NCBI RefSeq assembly: GCF_015751045.1
Contig: NZ_BNJW01000024.1
Coordinates: 1-35,986 of the forward strand
Length of the DNA stretch: 35,986 nucleotides
DNA from: Enterococcus lactis
GTDB taxonomy: Bacteria; Bacillota; Bacilli; Lactobacillales; Enterococcaceae
Reading direction: 5' to 3'
A program made the position numbers and the translations under genes. The first letter of the stretch is position 1. Each line of letters begins with the position of its first letter. Below are positions 8,463-17,277 of the stretch, in pieces. The notes under the pieces were generated by a model. That model saw nothing but the letters and a program-made list of their open reading frames with translations, made no database searches and was not told the DNA's origin.

Positions 8463-10118
8463 ATGAAAATCGTTATTGTCGGAGGTGTAGCAGGTGGAAT
8501 GTCTGCTGCTACACGGCTTCGCCGATTAATGGAAGATGCAGAAATCGTTGTTTTTGAAAAAGGACCGTATGTTTCTTTTGCAAATTGCGGCTTGCCTTAT
8601 TATCTTTCTGGTGAAATCAGTGACCGGGAAAATCTTCTTGTCCAAACGCCAGAATCATTATCCGCTCGTTTTTGTTTAGATGTGCGTCCAAATCATGAAG
8701 TGACAGCTATCTTTCCTGAAAACAAAACGGTAGAAGTCGTACATGAGGGTCAAAAACACTTGGAACAGTACGATGTATTGGTTTTATCTCCTGGTGCAAA
8801 ACCAGTTGTTCCGTCGATTCCAGGGATAACAGAAGCCGACAATGTTTTTTCTATTAGAAATGTACCAGATATCGATAAAGTGATGCATGCATTAGAAAAA
8901 CAGCCAAAGCGTGCCGTGATCGTTGGTGCAGGATTCATCGGATTGGAAATGGCAGAAAACCTAAAAAAAAGAGGTTTAGAAGTCATGGTGATCGAACAAG
9001 CACCGCATATTCTTCCGACACTGGATGAAGAAATGGCAGCTTTTATAGAAAAAGAATTGTCTCATCAAGGAGTAGAAGTGATTACTTCTCATGCTGTCGC
9101 TGGATTTGAAGACCATGGGAAACGATTGCGACTGGATGACGGGCGTACCATTCCTGCTGATTTAGTTATTTTATCCATTGGTGTTCGTCCTGATAACCAG
9201 CTAGCAGTGACTGCTGGAATCGAATTAGGTATACGCGGGGGTATCCTAGTAGACGAACGTTATCAAACGAATATTCCTGATATTTATGCGGTGGGGGATG
9301 CTATCGTTGTAAAACAGCCAATCACTGGAAAAGATGCACTTATTTCTCTTGCTTCACCAGCCAATCGTCAAGGTAGACAAGTTGCGGACACGATTTCCGG
9401 AATTTCTCGAAGAAATCAAGGCAGTATTGGCACAGCAATTATACGAACGTTTGGAATGACTGCCGCATCCACCGGATTAAGTGAAAGAACAGCCAAAGAA
9501 AACGAGCTGTCTTTTGAAGTCGTTCATGTGTCAGGAAAAGATCATGCAAGCTATTATCCAGAAGCAACAGATATTTTACTGAAGTTGATCTTCCATCCAG
9601 AGACTGGCGAGATTTATGGTGCACAAGGTGTTGGGGCAAAAGGTGTGGATAAACGGATCGATATTTTAGCAACAGCAATCAAAGGGCATTTGACGATCTT
9701 CGATTTGCCGGAGTTAGAATTGACGTATGCACCGCCATTTGGCTCAGCCAAAGATCCAGTAAACATGCTAGGATATGCAGCAATGAACATTGCAGAAGGG
9801 CTTAGTGAAACCGTACAATGGCAGGAATTGCCGACAGAATTAGCCAAAGGAAAAATTTTATTAGATGTGCGAACAGCAGAAGAATTGGAAAAAGGCAAAT
9901 TCAAGGAAGCCAAACATATCCCTTTGAATGAACTTCGGGACCGATTAAATGAATTAGACAGCCAACAAGAATATATCGTCAGCTGTCATAGCGGATTACG
10001 TAGCTATCTAGCGGAAAGAATCTTGAAGCAGTCTGGCTACCACGTAAAAAACCTTGATGGTGCATTTTCTTTATATCAAACTGTCCGACCTGAAGAACTG
10101 ATATATCCTAACAAATGA
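8463..10118 (+). CDS. CoA-disulfide reductase with C-terminal rhodanese domain (CoADR-RHD)
   Basis: This FAD/NAD(P)H pyridine nucleotide-disulfide oxidoreductase reduces CoA disulfide or CoA persulfide. The 551-residue protein has an FAD motif VIVGGVAGGMSAATRLRR (about 4-21), the single active-site Cys42 in FANCGLPYY (equivalent to Cys43 of staphylococcal CoADR), an NAD(P)-binding VIVGAGFIGLEMAE motif near residue 155 and the FAD-contact IYAVGDA near 275. A rhodanese domain fills about 455-551, with active loop CHSGLRS near Cys508. This fusion reduces CoA-SSH to CoA and H2S in characterised bacteria. It is translated 1 bp after the single-domain rhodanese. The persulfide role is well supported by context. 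Confidence 0.92.
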   Translation: MKIVIVGGVAGGMSAATRLRRLMEDAEIVVFEKGPYVSFANCGLPYYLSGEISDRENLLVQTPESLSARFCLDVRPNHEVTAIFPENKTVEVVHEGQKHLEQYDVLVLSPGAKPVVPSIPGITEADNVFSIRNVPDIDKVMHALEKQPKRAVIVGAGFIGLEMAENLKKRGLEVMVIEQAPHILPTLDEEMAAFIEKELSHQGVEVITSHAVAGFEDHGKRLRLDDGRTIPADLVILSIGVRPDNQLAVTAGIELGIRGGILVDERYQTNIPDIYAVGDAIVVKQPITGKDALISLASPANRQGRQVADTISGISRRNQGSIGTAIIRTFGMTAASTGLSERTAKENELSFEVVHVSGKDHASYYPEATDILLKLIFHPETGEIYGAQGVGAKGVDKRIDILATAIKGHLTIFDLPELELTYAPPFGSAKDPVNMLGYAAMNIAEGLSETVQWQELPTELAKGKILLDVRTAEELEKGKFKEAKHIPLNELRDRLNELDSQQEYIVSCHSGLRSYLAERILKQSGYHVKNLDGAFSLYQTVRPEELIYPNK

Positions 10119-10133
10119 TACTCGTTAAAAAGC

Positions 10134-10162
10134 TTGCATTCGACTCTTAAAAGAGGTAAACT
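10134..10162 (+). promoter_or_regulatory. helD promoter
   Basis: TTGCAT (10134-10139), 17 bp, TAAACT (10157-10162), 38 bp before the start codon of the helicase gene. Confidence 0.6.
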
Positions 10163-10200
10163 AATCGGTTCCGCCACTTTAAAAAAAGAGGAGAATGTGT

Positions 10201-12336
10201 ATGGTCAACACACAAAAGCAGTTAGAAGAAGCATATCTGAAGAACGTGTATCAAAAGCTAATCGATAAAAGAAACGAACTGCGTGAATCGATGGATACGG
10301 CAAAAGTAGAAGGAAACCAGTCGCTGAAAGAAATGGCTGGCGAGCTTCGATTGAATTTTGACAGTTACTTAGATAACCTGGATACTTTTTCGATGATTGA
10401 AATGAAAAATAGAGAAATCGATCAGATGAATATCAAACAGAAAAACGCAGAAAATCAGCTAGCAAAGATCGAACGTTTATTGAAAAGTCCCTACTTTGGA
10501 AAAGTCGTTGTAGACTTTCTGGATAATGAGCCAAAAGAATCCTTTTATATCGGTACAGCAAATTTCACAGATGATGCAGATGAAAATCTTGTTTATGATT
10601 GGCGTTCACCAATTGCCGAACTTTTTTACAATAACATGATTGGCCCATCTTCTTATACGGTTCGTCAAAATAAAATCGATACGGTTATCAAAGAAAGACG
10701 TCAATTTATTTTGGAAAGAGATCGTTTGGTCAAGTTTTTTGATACGTCTGTAGCTATCCAAGACGATGTGTTATTAGAAGTGTTAGGTCAAGATGAGACC
10801 AATGAAATGAATGCTATCACTGCTACGATCCAATCGGAACAAAACACAATCATTCGGGATGTGAAAAGTCAAAATATCTTGGTAAATGGCGTAGCAGGTA
10901 GTGGTAAAACCTCTGCTATCATGCAGCGTATTGCGTATCTGCTCTATTTATATCGAGATACGATGACATCTGATGACTTGCTGATTCTATCGCCTAATCA
11001 TCGGTTCATCGACTATATTTCGAATGTCCTACCATCATTAGGCGAAAGAAATCCACTGAATCTAACCATCTTGCAGCTAGTTTCACAGCTTTCAGCAGAG
11101 GAAATAGAAGGTGAAGAAGCTTATTTCAAACGTATCACCAAAGAAAATGTATCAGAGCAAGCAGAACACTTGCGTAGTAAAGAGTATATTGATGATCTAA
11201 AACGATCAGATCCTTTGTTTCTAGATCATCCTGATTTTATCCGTGGACTTACTAAAAATGGAAAAACAGTTCTTTCTAAAAAAACGATCAAAAAAATATA
11301 TGAGAAAGTCCCTGCTCATCCTAAATTGATCGACAGGCTTCAAGCAACGAAAAAGGCACTGATGAGCGAATGGAAGAATCATCTTTTGAAACAAGCAAAA
11401 AGTCCTGCTGTGCAGAATCAGGTACTCTCGTTGACAGAAGATAGACAGTTGAAATTATTCGGTGAATTGATTTCTGATGATTCGGAACAAAGTATCGCAG
11501 CTTATGCAAGGAAACTTTTACAAAAAAACTATCGAAAAATAACCAGACAAATCGAAGAAATGGCATGGGTGGATGAGCACCGATTGTTTGAAAGAATTTA
11601 TGAAAAACGATATGGCTCAGCTTATGTTTGGCCACACACACGTACTGTTGATGAAGCAGTCATTTTATTAGCTATTCATCATTTGCTTGTTGAAAAGGTA
11701 AATGTACCAGCGTTTCGCTATCTATTGATTGATGAAGTACAAGATTATACCCTGGCACAATTAGGTCTATTGATCGAATTATTTCCAAAAACTCACTTTA
11801 CTTTAGTAGGTGACGAGAATCAAGCAATCTTTAATTCTTCCACTACTTTTGCTGATATTATGCGTTGTTTCGACGACTACCATCTGCCGATCCATCGGTA
11901 TGATCTTAGAAATAGTTACCGTTCTAGCGGAGCAATCACAGAGCTTTTCAAAACCTATGCTGTGGATCAAGAGAAGATCGACATCGTATCGATCCGACCG
12001 CAAGGAAAAGAACCCGAATACCGCTCTTTTCGATCCTCTGAAGAATTGTTGGAAATACTAGCTGAGATTTTGGCTTCTCTAAAAGGAGAAAAAGCGGCAA
12101 TTATCACCCAAACAGAAGAGGAAACCCAAACGCTACAAGAATCGATTAAAAAAAGTTCATATGGATTAGAAAACTGCCAGATCATCCCTTTGAGTCTAGC
12201 AAAAGGACTGGAATTTGATCATGTAATCTTGTATCCATTTGAAAACGATAGAGATGAGCAAAGAAGACGCAGACAAATGTACACGGCGATATCTAGAGGA
12301 ATGAAAAGCATTGTCGTATTGGAAAGAGAAACATAA
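10201..12336 (+). CDS. helD: HelD-like UvrD/Rep-family helicase (RNA polymerase recycling)
   Basis: HelD is a superfamily 1 ATPase that binds RNA polymerase and frees stalled enzyme from nucleic acid. The 711-residue protein has an N-terminal coiled coil (about 1-95, rich in E, K, Q), the HelD-type block GTANFTDDADENLVYDWRSP that precedes the ATPase, Walker A GVAGSGKTS (about 230-238), Walker B LLIDEVQDY (D511, E512), LVGDENQAIF, and a C-terminal helicase region ending in YTAISRGMKSI. Bacillus HelD is about 770 residues, so this is slightly short. The start is ATG 10201: the AGAGGAG at 10187-10193 is too close to the ATG at 10195. It has its own promoter and terminator. Confidence 0.88.
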   Translation: MVNTQKQLEEAYLKNVYQKLIDKRNELRESMDTAKVEGNQSLKEMAGELRLNFDSYLDNLDTFSMIEMKNREIDQMNIKQKNAENQLAKIERLLKSPYFGKVVVDFLDNEPKESFYIGTANFTDDADENLVYDWRSPIAELFYNNMIGPSSYTVRQNKIDTVIKERRQFILERDRLVKFFDTSVAIQDDVLLEVLGQDETNEMNAITATIQSEQNTIIRDVKSQNILVNGVAGSGKTSAIMQRIAYLLYLYRDTMTSDDLLILSPNHRFIDYISNVLPSLGERNPLNLTILQLVSQLSAEEIEGEEAYFKRITKENVSEQAEHLRSKEYIDDLKRSDPLFLDHPDFIRGLTKNGKTVLSKKTIKKIYEKVPAHPKLIDRLQATKKALMSEWKNHLLKQAKSPAVQNQVLSLTEDRQLKLFGELISDDSEQSIAAYARKLLQKNYRKITRQIEEMAWVDEHRLFERIYEKRYGSAYVWPHTRTVDEAVILLAIHHLLVEKVNVPAFRYLLIDEVQDYTLAQLGLLIELFPKTHFTLVGDENQAIFNSSTTFADIMRCFDDYHLPIHRYDLRNSYRSSGAITELFKTYAVDQEKIDIVSIRPQGKEPEYRSFRSSEELLEILAEILASLKGEKAAIITQTEEETQTLQESIKKSSYGLENCQIIPLSLAKGLEFDHVILYPFENDRDEQRRRRQMYTAISRGMKSIVVLERET

Positions 12337-12370
12337 TTAAGAGATAAAAAAATAAAAAGAATAACTGATA

Positions 12371-12424
12371 AAAAGAACAAAATATTTTTCATTTGCCGAT
12401 GAGAAATGTTTTGTTCTTTTTCTT
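12371..12424 (+). terminator. Intrinsic terminator after helD
   Basis: AAAAGAACAAAAT (12371-12383) pairs with ATGTTTTGTTCTTTT (12406-12420), enclosing a second inverted repeat of ATTT-type arms, followed by more T. Confidence 0.72.
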
Positions 12425-12509
12425 AGGAAAAATTTAGGAACACTTTATGTGAAAAGAAATGAAAAGTATGGTAAACTCCTACGTCGTAACAAAAATGTGA
12501 GGTGAGGAT

Positions 12510-13019
12510 ATGAAAAAAGTAACAAGAGAAGAAGTTGCATCGATTTTGGTGAAAGATAAGTATTTTTCAAAAGGTAATTATTGGTTAAAAATTTGGCAAA
12601 CGCTAGTGGCTCTTTTGGGTTGGATGATCGTTGTTCTTCCTTTTATATGGGTATTTTTCCCATTAACAAGACCAGAAAGAGCCAAAGATTTTTACTTGTA
12701 CGCTTTTTTATTGGAAAAGAAAATGCTGTATTTCTTCATCGGCTTTTTTGCATTGATCTTTTTCAGCTTCCTGATTATCTCATTTGTGTTGACTAGATGG
12801 AACAATCGAAATTTGTATAGAAAAGTAAATAAGTCTTTTGAATATGAAGATGAAGAATTGAAAAAAAGACAAGAATTACTTGAAGAAATGTATACGGAAC
12901 GTTTTGGAACAAAAGAAGAGAGAGAAACGGTCCGTTTTTATTCTGTCTCCGAAGAGAAAAATCTAGATACGACACTCATTGCAGATTTGTATAAAGAAAA
13001 TGGGGTGGAACTGAAATGA
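12510..13019 (+). CDS. Two-TM protein, PgaD/IcaD-like partner of a polysaccharide synthase
   Basis: The 169-residue product has two hydrophobic helices (about 28-50 and 72-95) and a charged cytoplasmic C-terminal half rich in K, E and R. Sequence alone does not give a firm family. Its two-helix layout and its ATGA overlap with a processive GT2 synthase gene suggest the accessory subunit seen with IcaA/PgaC (IcaD or PgaD), though it is longer than IcaD. RBS GAGGTGAGG precedes the ATG. A -10-like TAAACT lies at 12472-12477 without a clear -35. Since its partner carries a nonsense codon, this gene may now be without function. Confidence 0.6.
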   Translation: MKKVTREEVASILVKDKYFSKGNYWLKIWQTLVALLGWMIVVLPFIWVFFPLTRPERAKDFYLYAFLLEKKMLYFFIGFFALIFFSFLIISFVLTRWNNRNLYRKVNKSFEYEDEELKKRQELLEEMYTERFGTKEERETVRFYSVSEEKNLDTTLIADLYKENGVELK

Positions 13020-14320
13020 CCTCAATCACTCATACAGGTAATCAATTCCTAGATACTTGTTTGTCTATCATGTATTTTTTTCTCGTTTCTTACCCGATTT
13101 TAGGCGGATTTGCATGGTTTATTGGTGTCTGGTGTTATGTTTTTTTATACAAACATAAACAAAAAGAATGGGTAGATGTTCCATCGGGTGTCGAACCGTT
13201 CATTACGATCATGGTGCCAGCCCATAATGAAGAGATCGTGATCGAAGATACGATTGAGTATTTGATGACGAAATTGAATTATCACAACTATGAAGTATTA
13301 GTGACCGATGATGGTTCAACGGACCAAACACCAGAAATATTAGCCAGACTGATGAAAAAATACGCTAATCTTCGTGTGGTTCGGATCGAAAAAAATAAAG
13401 GGAAAGCCCATGCGTTTAATATCGGACTTGCCTTTGCAAAAGGGAAATTGATTTTAAGCAATGATGCAGATACGGTACCGGAACCAGATGCACTGAACAG
13501 GTATGTGAATTATTTCATTCGCCCTGGTGCAAGACATATTGCTGCGGTCACTGCAAATATGGATGTCCAAAATCGTACCAAGTTGATTGCAAAATCGCAA
13601 ACGGTTGAATTCTCGAGTATCGTTGGTATCATCAAACGAACACAGTCAGCTGTTTTCGGTGGCCTTTATGCGTACAGTGGGGCAAATACGATGTATTGAA
13701 AAGAAGCCTTGATCGATGTGGGCGGATTCAGGCAAGATCGAGCGACAGAAGACATCAGTATTGCGTGGGATCATCAGTTGAATGATTGGGTATCTGTTTT
13801 TGCTCCTGGGATCATCTTTTTCATGGAAGTACCTGTGACGTTGAAGATGCTATATCGACAAAGAAAACGTTGGGCAAAAGGTGGAACAGAAGTCTGGTTG
13901 ACGAATTTCAAAAAAGTGATGCTCCATCCTTTTGAACATATCGGAAGAACGATCATCTTCATTGATCAAACATTGAGTATTGTCTGGTCAATATTCTTTT
14001 GTATTTCCGTGATTCTTTTTATTGGATTGATTGGGCATTATGTGTACCAAGGAAACTATGAACAGATCTATGTCACTTTTACATTCAGTTTTGTGTTCAT
14101 CTGCTTTGAAATGGTCGCAGGATTTTTCCAGTTGTTAGCTTCGCTGATTGTAGATGATCGACGAAGAAAATTGAAATATCTTCTTTTCGCGCCACTATAT
14201 ATGCTTTTGTTCTGGATAGTGAACGCGATAACGATCGTGACGACTTTCATTCCAGCAGTCAAAACGATTTTAGGTTATGGAAGCGGGACATGGAAAAGTC
14301 CGGAACGTACAAAAAAATAA
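13016..14320 (+). pseudogene. PgaC/IcaA-like GT2 polysaccharide synthase broken by an in-frame TGA
   Basis: The frame opens at ATG 13016, overlapping the upstream gene, and reaches TGA at 13697-13699 after 227 codons. The same frame then continues without a shift to 14320, 434 positions in all. The first part has TM helices (about 14-45), the GT2 motifs DDGST (D98, D99) and NDADT (D150, D152); the part after the stop carries TED (244-246), QRKRW (282-286) and the C-terminal membrane helices. Homologues normally read GANTMYRKEAL here, so CGA or AGA to TGA is the likely change. The truncated product lacks the catalytic base and acceptor-site motifs and should be inactive. A related intact enzyme would make a beta-linked N-acetylglucosamine or similar polymer. 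Confidence 0.88.
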
Positions 14321-14383
14321 AAGATGCACCGTTTTTTAGACAAACAGCCTGTTGTGTTTATGGTTCTTCCAATCATTTTTGCT

Positions 14384-14389
14384 TATAAT
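14384..14389 (+). promoter_or_regulatory. -10 element before the surface protein gene
   Basis: A perfect TATAAT lies 38 bp upstream of the surface protein start. The -35 region (TGGTTC, 14361-14366) is poor. Confidence 0.4.
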
Positions 14390-14427
14390 AAGAAATTAGT
14401 TAAAAAGTAGTAAGGATGGGAAAAGTG

Positions 14428-15285
14428 ATGAAAAAAAGAATGAAGCCGTTGATCTGGCCGATTGCTGTTTCCGGTATTTTCTTCTTCGGACATACGGCTT
14501 TTGCAGAAACTTCTGAACCTGCTCAAACAGAGCCTTCAACAACTATAAGCTCTTCTGATGCTGAAAACGGAACCTCGGAAACAGAAATGACTTCCAATGT
14601 ACCGACAGATAACTCAGGAGAAACGATTTCGTTTTCAGAAGATACATCAACGAATAGTTCTACCTCTTCTGACCAAATCGATCATTTGCAAGACTTGGAA
14701 AATAAAAGAAAAGAACTCGAAGAAGCATTAGAAGCTGCAAAAAACAAATTGAAAGAAGACCAAGCAGCAATCGATCAAGATTTAGCTGATCTTAAAAATA
14801 AAGCAGGAAATGACCGTGCACAACTTGAGAAAAAGCTTGCTGAAGCGAAAGCAAAAGCGGAAGCTGTCCAAACAGATCTTGACGGGAAGATCCAACAAGC
14901 AAAAGAGTTCAATCAACAATTAGATCAGGTTGCTGAAACAGCTTCTGGAAAGCTAAGTCAAACTCAAGCGGATATCACAGCGGCCAGTCAAGCGATCCAT
15001 GGAAAGATCAGCGAAGCGCAAACAGTTGCTGATGATTTTGAAGCAAAAAAAGCAGACTTAGCAGCTAGTTTCCAACGAATAAAAGATATTTTGCATTCGG
15101 CAGGAGAAAAATCAGTGGCCTCTGGAACCACGACAGAAACAGTTCAGCAAACGACAGAGCCATCCGAATCAACAAGTCAGACTTTACCAAAAACAAATGA
15201 AAAAACAGCTTCTGTCAATTATTCCTTCGTAGGCACAGGTGTGCTAGTTGCAGCAGCTTACGGAATCATTCGCAAAAAGAAATAA
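14428..15285 (+). CDS. Cell wall-anchored coiled-coil surface protein with LPKTN sorting signal
   Basis: The 285-residue precursor has a signal peptide (hydrophobic core 9-20, probable cleavage after AFA at 24-26), a Ser/Thr/Glu-rich stalk (27-85), a long heptad-like helical region (about 88-220, rich in A, K, E, D, Q) and a C-terminal sorting signal: LPKTN (253-257), a hydrophobic stretch and KKK. Sortase A normally cuts LPxTG; here the fifth residue is Asn. No enzymatic domain is seen, so a structural or adhesion role is a guess. The ATG at 14428 gives the cleanest signal peptide; the ATG at 14416 overlaps the RBS-like AAGGATGGG. It lies directly after the broken polysaccharide synthase gene. 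Confidence 0.82.
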   Translation: MKKRMKPLIWPIAVSGIFFFGHTAFAETSEPAQTEPSTTISSSDAENGTSETEMTSNVPTDNSGETISFSEDTSTNSSTSSDQIDHLQDLENKRKELEEALEAAKNKLKEDQAAIDQDLADLKNKAGNDRAQLEKKLAEAKAKAEAVQTDLDGKIQQAKEFNQQLDQVAETASGKLSQTQADITAASQAIHGKISEAQTVADDFEAKKADLAASFQRIKDILHSAGEKSVASGTTTETVQQTTEPSESTSQTLPKTNEKTASVNYSFVGTGVLVAAAYGIIRKKK

Positions 15286-15373
15286 AAAAGAGAGAATGGG
15301 AAGGTAGTGAACCTCGAAGTTAGACTGAAAAATCTAACTCTTGGATCCCACTACATGTCCCATCTCTTTTTAT
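15286..15373. terminator. Large bidirectional terminator with nested stems
   Basis: Outer arms AAAAGAGA/TCTCTTTT and ATGGGA/TCCCAT and TAGTG/CACTA are interrupted by small bulges; an inner hairpin AGTTAGA/TCTAACT lies at about 15318-15338. T runs on both strands serve the convergent surface protein and ybjQ genes. Confidence 0.7.
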
Positions 15374-15395
15374 TTATTAAGACAGCTATTCCTAC

Positions 15396-15716
15396 TTATC
15401 TTGTGGAGACAGCTGTTCCACTACATGTGACCATCAGCATGCCATTGTCGCTGCCTAATACTTCGTAGTCCATTTTTACGCCGATGATTGCATCAGCTCC
15501 TAATGCTTTTGCACGTTCGGCCATTTCCGCAAGGGCTTCTTCTCTTGCGCCCATTAGTTCATTTTCATAACTTTTTGAACGGCCGCCAAAAACGTTTCGC
15601 AAACCAGCCCCCAAATCTTTCAATACATTGATTCCAGTAATAACTTCACCAAAAACGATTCCTTTATAAGCTACTACGGTTTTTCCTTCCACACTATTCG
15701 TGGTTGTTGTAATCAT
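15396..15716 (-). CDS. YbjQ family protein (UPF0145, heavy-metal-binding domain-like)
   Basis: The 106-residue protein matches the YbjQ family in length and pattern: an N-terminal [20 protein letters not shown], the conserved GG of [10 protein letters not shown], and [16 protein letters not shown] near the C-terminus. Members form pentamers; their function is not established. It has its own RBS (GAGAGGAGTG) and an extended -10 on the complement, TGT-TATACT at 15749-15741. It is divergent from the dha operon and ends against a shared terminator. Confidence 0.9.
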   Translation of the reverse strand: MITTTTNSVEGKTVVAYKGIVFGEVITGINVLKDLGAGLRNVFGGRSKSYENELMGAREEALAEMAERAKALGADAIIGVKMDYEVLGSDNGMLMVTCSGTAVSTR

Positions 15717-15797
15717 TTGATCACTCCTCTCTTTAATGAAAGTATAACAAAGTTCAAGATGCGCAACACATATTTTCCCAAAATTAGGAATTTATTA

Positions 15798-15832
15798 TAT
15801 ACTTGAATTGTTCATTAATGAAAGCGAAACCA
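15798..15832 (+). promoter_or_regulatory. dha operon promoter with cre site
   Basis: TATACT (15798-15803) is a likely -10, with TTCCCA (15775-15780) as a weak -35 at 17 bp. ATGAAAGCGAAACCA (15818-15832) matches the cre consensus at 14 of 15 positions, just after the expected transcription start. CcpA repression of dihydroxyacetone use is inferred. Confidence 0.65.
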
Positions 15833-15868
15833 ATCGTTAGCAACTATGTAAAAGAAAGGAAGATTCTT

Positions 15869-16264
15869 GTGAAAAAGAGTATTTTGCTTATTTCTCATAG
15901 TCAAAAAGTAACAGATGGTATTAAAGAAATGATTGAGCAGATGCAAAAATCCGAAGAGGTTCAGATCTTTTCTCTCGGCGGAATAAATGGCGAGATCGGA
16001 TCAGACCCGATGAAAATCGTAGAAGCTGTCAATGAGTCAAGCGATGCAGCTAGTTATTTTGTTTTTGCGGATATCGGCAGCGCGGTATTGAATTCGGAAT
16101 TGGCAAAAGACATGTTGGAAGAAGAACAGCAGCAACGTTATCATCTGGTGGATGCGCCTTTAGTGGAAGGAGCTTTTGCAGCAGCCATCACTGCCGGTAT
16201 AACGGATGATACTCAGCAAATCTTAACAGAAGCACAAAATGCCGGAAAGAAAGGATGGGAATAA
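15869..16264 (+). CDS. dhaM: Dihydroxyacetone kinase phosphotransferase subunit (PTS EIIA-like)
   Basis: DhaM takes phosphate from HPr and passes it to ADP bound on DhaL, so the kinase runs on PEP instead of ATP. The 131-residue product is a single EIIA-mannose-like domain. It begins KKSILLISHSQKV, with the phosphorylated His at position 10, and has the DIGSAVLNSELAKDML block and LVDAPLVEGAFAAAITA. The GTG at 15869 follows AAAGGAAG; the longer frame upstream of it covers the cre site and is not expected to be translated. dhaK follows within 2 bp. The gene order M-K-L differs from the common K-L-M. Confidence 0.9.
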   Translation: MKKSILLISHSQKVTDGIKEMIEQMQKSEEVQIFSLGGINGEIGSDPMKIVEAVNESSDAASYFVFADIGSAVLNSELAKDMLEEEQQQRYHLVDAPLVEGAFAAAITAGITDDTQQILTEAQNAGKKGWE

Positions 16265-16265
16265 A

Positions 16266-17249
16266 TTGAAAAAAATCATGAATGATCCAAGCAATATTGT
16301 CGAAGAAATGCTGGAAGGATTAGTAAAAAGCTATCCAGAACTTGTTCATCGTGTAGAATCTTCCCGCGTTGTAGCCAAGAATCAGAAAGCAGAACAAGTT
16401 GGTTTGGTTTCTGGTGGAGGAAGCGGACATGAACCATCCCATGCCGGGTTTGTAGGGGAAGGAATGTTAAGTGCAGCGGTGCTTGGTGATGTGTTTACTT
16501 CTCCAACTCCAGATCAGATTCAAACGGCTATCAAGGAAGCGGATAGTGGAAAAGGAGTTTTACTGATTGTTAAGAATTATACAGGGGATGCATTGAACTT
16601 CGATATGGCAAAGGAACTAGCTGCTATGGACGATATTGAAGTAGAAAGTGTGATCGTAGATGATGATATCGCCGTTGAAAATAGTACGTATACTGCTGGA
16701 AAACGCGGAGTTGCGGGTACTGTCCTTGTACACAAAATCGTGGGCGATGCAGCAAGAAACGGTGCTTCCCTAGCAGAGTTGAAAGAATTGGGAGAAAAGG
16801 TCGTACAGGCAACTAAAACGATCGGTGTAGCGCTTCGAGCAGCAACTGTACCAGAAGTAGGGAAACCAGGATTCGAACTAGGAGAAGATGAGATCGAGTA
16901 TGGTGTTGGTATCCACGGTGAGCCAGGCTATCGTCGAGAAAAGATGCAGCCTTCTAAAGTACTGGCAAAGGAACTTGTTACTAAGATTTTAGATGATTAC
17001 TCGAATTTGCCAAAAGAAGCAGGTGTATTCGTCAACGGAATGGGCGGGACGCCTTTGATGGAACAGTTCGTATTCATGAATGATGTTTTAGCTCTGTTGG
17101 AAGAAAGAGGCGTCAATGTAGTTTTCCGAAAAGTCGGTAATTTTATGACCTCACTAGATATGCAAGGCCTTTCTCTGACGCTGATCGACTTGACGGAGAC
17201 ACAATGGAAAGATTCTTTAGAAAGCAATGTACAGACGATTTCATGGTAA
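16266..17249 (+). CDS. dhaK: Dihydroxyacetone kinase, substrate-binding subunit
   Basis: DhaK binds dihydroxyacetone covalently as a hemiaminal on a histidine. The 327-residue protein has LVSGGGSGHEPSHAGFVG near residue 45, LLIVKNYTGDALNFDMA near 100 and the substrate histidine in GIHGEPGYRR (His217). The start is probably TTG 16266, spaced 5 bases from GGATGGGA; the ATG at 16278 would be 17 bases away. The RBS lies in the end of dhaM. The gene belongs to the dhaM-dhaK-dhaL operon. Product DHAP joins glycolysis, as does GlpO product from the glp operon in this window. Confidence 0.93.
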   Translation: MKKIMNDPSNIVEEMLEGLVKSYPELVHRVESSRVVAKNQKAEQVGLVSGGGSGHEPSHAGFVGEGMLSAAVLGDVFTSPTPDQIQTAIKEADSGKGVLLIVKNYTGDALNFDMAKELAAMDDIEVESVIVDDDIAVENSTYTAGKRGVAGTVLVHKIVGDAARNGASLAELKELGEKVVQATKTIGVALRAATVPEVGKPGFELGEDEIEYGVGIHGEPGYRREKMQPSKVLAKELVTKILDDYSNLPKEAGVFVNGMGGTPLMEQFVFMNDVLALLEERGVNVVFRKVGNFMTSLDMQGLSLTLIDLTETQWKDSLESNVQTISW

Positions 17250-17277
17250 GACAATCTCAAGATAAAAGGGTGATAAT

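Noticed and set aside
13697-13699. TGA as a selenocysteine codon or programmed read-through site
   Set aside because: No selenocysteine insertion-type stem is apparent after it, and the family has Arg here. Nonsense mutation is simpler.
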